Positions 1 through 4,257 of a stretch of 5,234 nt of DNA are shown in pieces. Source of the stretch: an uncultured Sulfurovum sp. (lineage in GTDB: Bacteria; Campylobacterota; Campylobacteria; Campylobacterales; Sulfurovaceae); NCBI GenBank assembly GCA_947313765.1, contig CAMZNQ010000223.1, positions 1-5,234 on the forward strand. The letters are read 5' to 3'. Position numbers and translations under genes: made by a program. Within the stretch, counting starts at the first letter, position 1. Each line of letters begins with the position of its first letter. The notes below the pieces were generated by a model. That model was not told the DNA's origin. It ran no database searches and was given only the letters and a program-made list of their open reading frames with translations.

Positions 1-1
1 A

Positions 2-250
2 GATGAACCTTTCAGGGGATTAGATATAAACAGTAAATATAAATTAATAAGTTTTTTATACAATATTATACAAGCAGGTAATACTGTTTTTTTTTTTTTA
101 CATGATATTTTAGCTATTAAATATTCATCTTATATTATTGAATTTGGACCAAATTCTGGTGTGTATGGAGGAAAAGTTTTATTCATTGGAGAAAAAAACA
201 AAATATATAATTCAGCTAACTCTATAATAAAAGGTTATTTAAAAAACTAA
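2..250 (+). CDS. UvrA-like ABC ATPase, C-terminal fragment (5' end outside window)
   Basis: The open frame enters from the window edge and gives 82 residues before TAA at 248-250. It opens with a Walker B/D-loop segment DEPFRGLD, followed by a helix, GNTVFFFLHD (strand plus H-loop histidine), then IIEFGPNSGVYGGKVLFIG. This order matches the end of the second ATPase domain of UvrA (E. coli: DEPTTGLH, GNTIVVIEHN, DLGPEGGSGGGEI), so it belongs to the UvrA branch of ABC ATPases. UvrA itself finds damaged DNA in nucleotide excision repair; the divergent sequence (DEPFRGLD for DEPTTGLH, very AT-rich codons) suggests a UvrA paralogue rather than the housekeeping copy. A run of 13 T (87-99) lies in the coding sequence and is in frame. 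The attC-like site starts 3 nt after the stop, consistent with a cassette gene. The family call is solid; the exact role is not visible. Confidence 0.75.
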   Translation, partial: DEPFRGLDINSKYKLISFLYNIIQAGNTVFFFLHDILAIKYSSYIIEFGPNSGVYGGKVLFIGEKNKIYNSANSIIKGYLKN

Positions 251-253
251 AAG

Positions 254-310
254 GTACAACAAAACCTAGCACCGAATAGGTAAACCTATCGGTGAAGTCA
301 GTCGTTAGAT
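254..310. other. integron attC-like recombination site
   Basis: The outer ends read GTACAAC (254-260; consensus RYYYAAC with one mismatch) and GTTAGAT (304-310; perfect GTTRRRY), so the diagnostic AAC and GTT are both present. Between them is a strong hairpin: left arm 270-280, loop TAAA, right arm 285-294, ten pairs with one bulged A. Outside it the arms pair only partly, as is usual in attC sites. The 57-nt length is at the short end of the known attC range. It lies directly between the UvrA-like stop codon and the hydrolase frame, where a cassette boundary belongs. The arm at 1286-1292 complements 304-310 exactly, which supports the idea. No integrase gene is in the window, so the call rests on sequence layout only. 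It is not a good terminator because no T-run follows the stem. Confidence 0.5.
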
Positions 311-314
311 TTAC

Positions 315-320
315 AAAGGA
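315..320 (+). promoter_or_regulatory. possible ribosome binding site for a non-canonical hydrolase start
   Basis: AAAGGA ends 6 nt before the ATT codon at 327, in frame with the hydrolase. The spacing is right for initiation. This is the only Shine-Dalgarno-like sequence between the cassette boundary (306) and the conserved HGGPG motif (441-455). Since no ATG, GTG or TTG is in frame there, it supports an AUU start, which is rare but known in bacteria (infC). Confidence 0.3.
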
Positions 321-326
321 AAAGTT

Positions 327-1343
327 ATTAAAAATTATGAACATTCATTATCAACAATTCAAAAAGTTGTTTTAGGTACTGTAGAGCAGTATTTAATTAT
401 TCGTACTTTTGATAAAAGAAAGCCAGTACTTTTATTTTTACATGGAGGTCCAGGTGTACCAGAACTATTATTCATGAAAGACGAAGTTCAAGAACTTGAA
501 AAGCATTTTGTAATGGTTTATTGGGAACAAAGAGGGGCAGGAAAATCATACTGTAAAAGTGAATGTGAATTAAGTTTGGATATATTAATAAACGATACAA
601 AAGAATTGGCTCAAATTTTATGCAATCAATTTTCAAAAGATAAAATCTATATTATGGGACATTCTTGGGGAAGTTTATTAGGGTTAATGACTGTAAAAAA
701 ATACCCTGAACTTTTTTATGCTTATTTTGGAATTGGACAAGTGACTAACCAGTATGAAGCTGAAAAAAGTTCCTTGCAGTGGGTGACAGAACAGGCTAAA
801 AAAAATAATGATTTTTCAATAGTAAAAAAACTAAGCAACTTAACACTGCCCTCCAAAAATGCAGATGTAACAATATGGGATAAATATCTAAGAATACATA
901 GAAAATATTTATTGAAATATGGTGGAAGTTTTCACCAAAAACCAAATTTTTGGAAAATTTTTAAAAACTTCTTATTTGCATCAGAATATACAATCAAAGA
1001 TAAAATAAAATTTATACCATCTGCAGTTTATTCTTTAAAAAAGCTTTGGTTCGAGGTAATTGATACAAATCTGTTTTATGAGATAAAAAAAATAGATGTG
1101 CCTGTTTACATATTTCAAGGTAAATATGATTATCAAGTTTCAACAGAGCTTGCTAAAAAATTTATTGAGCAATTAGAAGCACCAAAAAAAGAGATATTTA
1201 TATTTGATAATTCAGCACATAGTCCAAATATGGAGGAATATAAAGATTTTAACAAAAGAGTAAAACAGTTAGTTGCTATACAGCAATCTAACAAGTTTTG
1301 CTCGTTCCCACCCGTCCTCGGTGGTAACGCATACGAGAGCTAA
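327..1343 (+). CDS. alpha/beta hydrolase (prolyl-iminopeptidase-like), start uncertain, C-terminus altered
   Basis: The frame is open from a TAG at 306-308 to TAA at 1341-1343. All catalytic elements are present: oxyanion-hole motif HGGPG (codons 441-455), WEQRGAGKS, nucleophile elbow GHSWG (657-671, Ser codon 663-665), acid in GKYDYQ (Asp codon 1128-1130) and base in NSAHSP (His codon 1218-1220). The family cleaves small ester or amide substrates, including N-terminal proline in peptides; this one's substrate cannot be told. The first ATG (474) lies after HGGPG and so cannot be the real start. The ordinary family N-terminus (LSTIQKVVLGTVEQYLIIR) is encoded upstream with no ATG, GTG or TTG. 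The best start is ATT at 327 after AAAGGA; alternatively one base was lost near 341, separating ATG 338 from the frame. The last 15 residues come from the left REP copy, replacing the native end. It may be functional, or a decaying cassette gene. Confidence 0.75.
   Translation: MKNYEHSLSTIQKVVLGTVEQYLIIRTFDKRKPVLLFLHGGPGVPELLFMKDEVQELEKHFVMVYWEQRGAGKSYCKSECELSLDILINDTKELAQILCNQFSKDKIYIMGHSWGSLLGLMTVKKYPELFYAYFGIGQVTNQYEAEKSSLQWVTEQAKKNNDFSIVKKLSNLTLPSKNADVTIWDKYLRIHRKYLLKYGGSFHQKPNFWKIFKNFLFASEYTIKDKIKFIPSAVYSLKKLWFEVIDTNLFYEIKKIDVPVYIFQGKYDYQVSTELAKKFIEQLEAPKKEIFIFDNSAHSPNMEEYKDFNKRVKQLVAIQQSNKFCSFPPVLGGNAYES
1286..1292. other. remnant first arm (R'') of a second attC site
   Basis: ATCTAAC fits the RYYYAAC consensus perfectly and is the exact reverse complement of GTTAGAT at 304-310. 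In an integron cassette the R'' arm near the gene's 3' end pairs with the cassette's own 5' boundary, so this is the expected sequence in the expected place. The REP copy begins 4 nt later, and nothing resembling the rest of an attC follows. I infer that the RAYT/REP junction removed the remainder. A 7-nt match could arise by chance, but position, consensus and complementarity agree. Confidence 0.4.
1297..1339 (+). repeat. REP palindrome, left copy
   Basis: A 43-nt element that is the inverted copy of 1898-1940 (41 of 43 positions identical; differences at 1311 and 1325). It contains an imperfect hairpin, CGTTCCCA (1303-1310) against TGGTAACG (1322-1329), with a flanking CTCG before and CATACGAG after. 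Sequences with CTCGTTCCCA...TGGGAACGCATAC are common extragenic palindromes in Proteobacteria that carry RAYT genes. Here the element is read through as the last codons of the hydrolase. Confidence 0.8.
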
Positions 1344-1346
1344 AAC

Positions 1347-1850
1347 TTACCAAAACCTATCCACCTCAATAAGCCCATCTATCCCTTCATAATCTCTAGC
1401 ACTAGAGTATCTCCAATGAATAGCTTCATCAACATAGCCTCTTTTTACTGGATTATGATGAATATATTTTATCTTATTTATCATCATCCCATCGGTTTGT
1501 ATTTGATAAGTTCTATCTTTTTTATGAGCTTTTTTGTAAAATCGAAATTGCTTTAACAGCGTCTCTGCATTTTCTTTTTGTAAGAGTTTTAAAAGCTCTT
1601 TAGCCGTAAATGATTTAAAATGTCTCATGCTTCTACCTATATCATCGCTTTGGACTATTAGATGGATATGGTTTTCGAGAAATACATAAGCATAAAGTTT
1701 TAGATTTTCTTCTTTTTGTAGATGTTTTAGACTTTGAATTAGTATATCTACACTCTCTTTTCTTGTAAATATCGGTAGCCAATTGAGTATGGTACAGGTT
1801 ACGAAATGTGGATGTGTTGGTTCATATATTTTGTATCTACTTCTTCCCAT
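1347..1850 (-). CDS. REP-associated tyrosine transposase (RAYT, Y1_Tnp family), probably with an internal deletion
   Basis: 167 residues. The N-terminus GRSRYKIYEPTHPHFVTCT is typical of this RAYT group, followed by the HUH metal-binding pair in ENHIHLIVQ (His61, His63), FKSFTA (78-83), and the family's C-terminal signature YIHHNPVKRGYVD...HWRYSSARDYEG. The enzyme cuts and joins single-stranded DNA at REP hairpins. From memory of the group, a WQxGxHPxxI-type segment should lie between residues 116 and 118, where TYQ runs straight into IQTDG. About 10-12 residues therefore appear to be missing in frame, and this is the area that carries catalytic residues in related enzymes. The gene may encode an inactive protein. 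There is no clear Shine-Dalgarno; a TACAAT box lies just upstream of the ATG at 1850. It is convergent with the hydrolase, with 3 nt between stop codons. Confidence 0.85.
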   Translation of the reverse strand: MGRSRYKIYEPTHPHFVTCTILNWLPIFTRKESVDILIQSLKHLQKEENLKLYAYVFLENHIHLIVQSDDIGRSMRHFKSFTAKELLKLLQKENAETLLKQFRFYKKAHKKDRTYQIQTDGMMINKIKYIHHNPVKRGYVDEAIHWRYSSARDYEGIDGLIEVDRFW

Positions 1851-1871
1851 TGGGTATTGTAGCTTATTATT

Positions 1872-1976
1872 TTAAGAGATTGGTTTTGTTATTGTTACTC
1901 TCGTATGCGTTCCCACCGAGGACGGATGGGAACGAGCAAAGCCACCTGCTCCTGCGAATAGGGAGATTATTTGCAT
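1872..1976 (-). pseudogene. second cytosine-5 DNA methyltransferase, truncated after motif I
   Basis: The minus-strand frame from ATG 1976-1974 reads MQIISLFAGAGGF, the standard N-terminus of a C5-cytosine methyltransferase with its AdoMet-binding motif I (FxGxGG). A good Shine-Dalgarno, AGGGAG (1987-1982), ends 5 nt before the ATG and overlaps the stop codon of the endonuclease gene, so this was a translated member of the same operon. After the GG codons the frame enters the right REP copy and runs through REP-derived codons to TAA at 1874-1872, 34 residues in all. Motifs IV to X are absent and do not reappear beyond the RAYT unit. The start is well supported; the gene is a remnant. It has a different leader from the intact methyltransferase (MQIIS versus KDYTVVE), so it is unlikely to be a recent duplicate. 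Confidence 0.7.
1898..1940 (-). repeat. REP palindrome, right copy
   Basis: The inverted partner of 1297-1339. This copy has a perfect 8-bp hairpin, CGTTCCCA (1908-1915) with TGGGAACG (1927-1934), around an 11-nt loop, flanked by CTCGTATG on one side and AGC on the other. It sits between the RAYT start and the truncated methyltransferase and supplies that remnant's codons after motif I. Confidence 0.8.
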
Positions 1977-1985
1977 AACATCTCC

Positions 1986-2759
1986 CTAAACAATATTTTT
2001 TATAGTTAGGTTATCAAACCCCTCATATCGTTGAAAAGACAACAAATAAAGACTTTTTAATATATTGTCATCTATCTCTTTTAACTCTTCAAATACACTA
2101 TTTTCTATACCACTCTGTTCTATCTCATTCAATACATCATCCATAACAGTAGGTAATATTTCAACTAATTGTTTAAATGCCTCTTTCTCTCCAGTTACAA
2201 TCTCATAAAACTTATCAATAGAGACACGTCTAATGTTCTCATGAGAAGTTGTCTCCCCATCTAAGGATACTCTCCATGGTATATTTTGGCTGTTTTTAGC
2301 AATAACTTCAACCAAGTAACATCTATTCTCTCTATCTTCTAAAAGTTTACTTTGCATTCGCATAAAAGTCTTTTGAGAAGAAGATGAGTTCATTGTATTG
2401 TGTTTATTTTTCATCTCAACATAGATTTTATCTACCTCATTGACAATATCAAAACCTTGTTTTGGTACAGACCAATTTGTCTCTTTTCTCTCTTTATGCA
2501 AAATATATTTAAAAATATTTTGTTGAAAATACCCAATATTATTAGAGTTTGATTTATCCATCTGTCTAATTGATTCAGACTCAATAATTTCTTCTATACT
2601 TTTTCCATAAATCTTAGCATCAAAAGTTAATTTTATGGGGTCAATTAGATTTTTATTAAACTCTTTTAGATTAATTTTAAATCTATATTTCTCAATCGTC
2701 TTTTTTACATGGTAAAATAAATCATCATCGCTTATAAAGCTTAAATTGTACGCTCTCAT
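1986..2759 (-). CDS. Type II restriction endonuclease, Eco47II/Sau96I family (expected GGNCC)
   Basis: 257 residues, close to full family length. It would cut unmethylated DNA as the partner of the methyltransferase encoded upstream. The sequence fits the Eco47II family throughout: LSFISDDDLFYHVKKTI at the start, then IDPIKLTFDAK (39-49), NIGYFQQNIFKYI (74-86) and the PD-(D/E)xK nuclease core, with Asp104 in KQGFDIVN and Glu115/Lys117 in YVEMKNKHN, followed by NTMNSSSSQKT and IRRVSIDKFYEIVTG (177-191). The start codon overlaps the methyltransferase stop (ATGA, 2759-2756), so translation is probably coupled and methylation comes first. The 3' end overlaps the Shine-Dalgarno of the truncated second methyltransferase. 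There is no sign of damage. The GGNCC specificity is inferred from the family, not read from the sequence. Confidence 0.85.
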   Translation of the reverse strand: MRAYNLSFISDDDLFYHVKKTIEKYRFKINLKEFNKNLIDPIKLTFDAKIYGKSIEEIIESESIRQMDKSNSNNIGYFQQNIFKYILHKERKETNWSVPKQGFDIVNEVDKIYVEMKNKHNTMNSSSSQKTFMRMQSKLLEDRENRCYLVEVIAKNSQNIPWRVSLDGETTSHENIRRVSIDKFYEIVTGEKEAFKQLVEILPTVMDDVLNEIEQSGIENSVFEELKEIDDNILKSLYLLSFQRYEGFDNLTIKNIV

Positions 2760-3811
2760 CTGCTCTCCAACTTATCCAAATATCTCTTAATAGCCAATCC
2801 TACCTCTTTAGCTAAATTAACAGGTACAGCATTACCAATCTGTTTGTACTGTTGAGACAAAGAACCCTCAAATACCCAATCATCAGAAAATGATTGAATT
2901 CTTGCATTTTCTCTTACAGAAAAAGGGCGTAACTCATCAGGATGACACCTTTCAGTCTGTTTTTGAGCAGGACTACAGAGTATGGTTAATCCTGCTTCAT
3001 CCCAAGATAGTCGTCTAGCAATTCCTGTACGACCACCTCCCATAAAGTAGGTTGTTTTCATATAATCTCTTGCTACATCATCTGGTAAATCTCGCCAACA
3101 TCCCCCTGGTTTCACATGCTTTAAAACCTCTTTTTTCTTCTCATTATAGGTAGCACAAGGAGAAGATGGAACATCTTTTAAAATATCTTTTAGGGTCAAT
3201 GTTTTATCATAAGGTTTAGGAAATTCAAACTCTTCTCCAATCTTAGCTTTAATATCTTTTCGTACCCCAATAATGATGATTCTCTGTCTCTTTTGAGCAA
3301 CACCATAATGAAGAGAGTTTAAAACTTGATACTTTACAGAGTAGCCCACCTCTTCAAATACCTCTATCATGGTTTTTAATGTTTTCCCTCCATCATGTGT
3401 TACTAAACCTTTGACATTTTCAGCAAAAAACATTTTGGGTTTTAACTCTTTTAAAATCTCTGCATAGTCATAAAATAGTGTTCCTCGCACATCTGCCATA
3501 CCTTGACGATTACCTGCGTAAGAGAATGATTGACAAGGGTAACCACCAGAGAGTAAATCTATCTCTTCATCATTTTGTAGATATTTTTTTATCCCCTCTT
3601 GGGATATTTTTGTAATATCCCCCTCAATAACATTCCAATGAGGTCTATTTCTTCTTAAAGTTTGAACAGCCCACTTATCTATCTCTAAAACAGCACAACT
3701 CTTAAATCCTGCCTGTTCCAATCCTAAAGCCAAGCCACCTGCTCCTGCAAAGAGTTCTACAACAGTATAATCTTTAGAGATAATATTTAAATTCTTTATT
3801 GTACTTGACAT
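2756..3811 (-). CDS. DNA (cytosine-5-)-methyltransferase of the R-M pair
   Basis: 351 residues with the C5-methyltransferase motifs in order: I ELFAGAGGL (19-27, AdoMet binding), IV GYPCQSFS (90-97, catalytic Cys93), VI ENV (131-133), VIII QKRQRIIIIG (173-182), a target-recognition region around 200-290, IX RPFSVRENARIQSF (295-308) and X QYKQIGNAVPVNLA (321-334). It methylates cytosine in the recognition site to protect host DNA from the downstream endonuclease; GGNCC is expected from the partner. Only 18 residues precede motif I, so there is no N-terminal helix-turn-helix of the kind that lets some C5 enzymes repress their own gene. Start: ATG at 3811; another ATG 4 nt upstream is out of frame. 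The gene looks intact and is first in the operon. Confidence 0.93.
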   Translation of the reverse strand: MSSTIKNLNIISKDYTVVELFAGAGGLALGLEQAGFKSCAVLEIDKWAVQTLRRNRPHWNVIEGDITKISQEGIKKYLQNDEEIDLLSGGYPCQSFSYAGNRQGMADVRGTLFYDYAEILKELKPKMFFAENVKGLVTHDGGKTLKTMIEVFEEVGYSVKYQVLNSLHYGVAQKRQRIIIIGVRKDIKAKIGEEFEFPKPYDKTLTLKDILKDVPSSPCATYNEKKKEVLKHVKPGGCWRDLPDDVARDYMKTTYFMGGGRTGIARRLSWDEAGLTILCSPAQKQTERCHPDELRPFSVRENARIQSFSDDWVFEGSLSQQYKQIGNAVPVNLAKEVGLAIKRYLDKLESR

Positions 3812-3839
3812 CCATGCTCACTTATTTTTAATACTCTAA

Positions 3840-3859
3840 TTTTAGCTAAAAATTTTATA
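3840..3859 (-). promoter_or_regulatory. possible methyltransferase promoter with overlapping palindrome
   Basis: A perfect 12-bp palindrome, TTTTAGCTAAAA (3840-3851), lies 29 nt upstream of the methyltransferase ATG. On the minus strand a TATAAA box (3859-3854) precedes it, so the palindrome would fall near the transcription start, a place where a dimeric repressor could act. No clear -35 box is seen, as is common in Campylobacterota promoters. AT-rich palindromes arise easily, so this is weak. Confidence 0.25.
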
Positions 3860-3862
3860 GAA

Positions 3863-4027
3863 CTAAAGATATATGTCTATTCCTGCCTCTTTATTTGCTA
3901 ATTTCTCTGCAAGAGTCAATCTCTTTGTTAGCTCTTTATCAAATTCACGATTACAAACAATATTCAAGCTTTCAAACCTCTTTACACTTATAAAAATAAA
4001 AAATATTAATATTAAGAAGAAAATCAA
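3863..4027 (-). CDS. possible small single-pass membrane peptide, or 3' remnant of a membrane protein gene
   Basis: The minus-strand frame ending in TAG at 3865-3863 gives 54 residues from a TTG at 4027. It begins with a continuous hydrophobic helix (IFFLILIFFIFI, residues 2-13), then a basic stop-transfer VKRF, then a charged helix containing NREFDKELTKRLTLAEKLANKEAG. This amphipathic, lysine/glutamate-rich composition looks like real protein rather than chance translation of AT-rich DNA. No ATG is in frame before an upstream TAA, and no Shine-Dalgarno precedes the TTG. It could be a genuine small protein with a TTG start or the tail of a gene lost when the R-M genes arrived. I do not recognise the family. 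Confidence 0.3.
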   Translation of the reverse strand: MIFFLILIFFIFISVKRFESLNIVCNREFDKELTKRLTLAEKLANKEAGIDIYL

Positions 4028-4078
4028 ACTAAAATAGTTTTTTTATATTAAAAAACTCCAATAATATGAACTTTAAAA

Positions 4079-4131
4079 TCACTTTTTATTTATAGGAGGT
4101 AGATAAAAAGCTAAAGGAGTTCACTTTTTAT
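4079..4131 (+). repeat. direct repeat TCACTTTTTAT with mutually exclusive hairpins around Shine-Dalgarno sequences
   Basis: TCACTTTTTAT occurs at 4079-4089 and again at 4121-4131. ATAAAAAG (4103-4110) can pair with CTTTTTAT of either copy, 8 bp each, so the two hairpins exclude one another. The loop of the first exposes TAGGAGGT (4093-4100) and that of the second AAAGGAG (4113-4119), both strong Shine-Dalgarno sequences. CTCCTATA (4152-4159) is also complementary to TATAGGAG (4091-4098). Only a three-codon frame (ATG at 4130) follows the second ribosome site. It may be a regulatory leader or a relic of a lost gene. Confidence 0.3.
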
Positions 4132-4154
4132 GAGTAACTAATGTACACAATCTC

Positions 4155-4194
4155 CTATATATACCTATATAGAGCCTATCTTATAACTAAGATA
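4155..4194. repeat. two tandem 18-nt inverted repeats upstream of the atpB promoter
   Basis: Both have 7-bp perfect arms and 4-nt loops: CTATATA-TACC-TATATAG (4155-4172) and TATCTTA-TAAC-TAAGATA (4177-4194), separated by 4 nt, so their centres are 22 bp (about two helical turns) apart. Neither is followed by a T-run, so they are not intrinsic terminators. They end 25 bp before the TATAAT box and could be operator sites. In AT-rich DNA part of this may be chance. Confidence 0.3.
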
Positions 4195-4218
4195 ACGAAA
4201 AATAAAGTTTTTATAAGC

Positions 4219-4224
4219 TATAAT
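4219..4224 (+). promoter_or_regulatory. -10 box of the atpB promoter
   Basis: A perfect TATAAT, preceded by an AT-rich stretch with T-runs (AAAGTTTTTATAAGC), as in Campylobacterota sigma-70 promoters, which seldom keep a -35 box. A start near 4231 would leave a leader of about 27 nt. Within it AGGA (4247-4250) sits 7 nt before the atpB ATG as ribosome binding site. Confidence 0.6.
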
Positions 4225-4257
4225 CCACCAAAATATTTTGTAACATAGGACGGATAA

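Larger units (their letters stand above)
1297..1940 (-). mobile_element. RAYT/REP unit: transposase gene between inverted REP copies
   Basis: The RAYT gene (1347-1850) lies between two REP copies in inverted orientation, the arrangement expected for a RAYT with its cognate substrate. RAYTs are HUH nucleases related to IS200/IS605 transposases and are thought to spread REP sequences, usually staying as single domesticated copies. The hairpin-containing repeats are the predicted single-strand binding sites. Flanking genes on both sides are cut at the REP edges (hydrolase cassette attC on the left, second methyltransferase on the right), and there is no visible target duplication, so this is a rearrangement junction rather than a clean insertion. 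Confidence 0.7.
3812..4257. other. 446-bp intergenic region between divergent R-M and atpB genes
   Basis: This holds no recognisable full gene. From left to right: the upstream region of the methyltransferase with a 12-bp palindrome, a short minus-strand frame (3863-4027) with one membrane segment, an AT-rich stretch, a block with two Shine-Dalgarno-like sequences and alternative hairpins (4079-4131), two tandem small inverted repeats (4155-4194), and the atpB promoter and ribosome binding site. The base composition is markedly AT-rich. It probably includes the edge of the acquired R-M segment. Confidence 0.6.

Noticed and set aside
270..294. Hairpin as an intrinsic terminator of the UvrA-like gene
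   Set aside because: No T-run follows the stem, and the flanking AAC/GTT arms fit an attC site better.
338..376. ATG at 338 as hydrolase start
   Set aside because: It is in another frame and meets a TAG after 12 codons; only a frameshift would connect it to the hydrolase.
474..1343. Hydrolase starting at the first ATG (474)
   Set aside because: It would leave out the HGGPG oxyanion-hole motif and the first strand, which are encoded in the same frame just upstream.
4130..4141. Three-codon frame ATG AGT AAC TAA as a gene or leader peptide
   Set aside because: Too short to support as a gene; kept only as part of the hairpin observation.
4141..4248. 35-codon plus-strand frame overlapping the atpB promoter
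   Set aside because: It has no ribosome site at proper distance, translates to low-complexity Tyr/Ile/Lys sequence, and covers the TATAAT box and inverted repeats.
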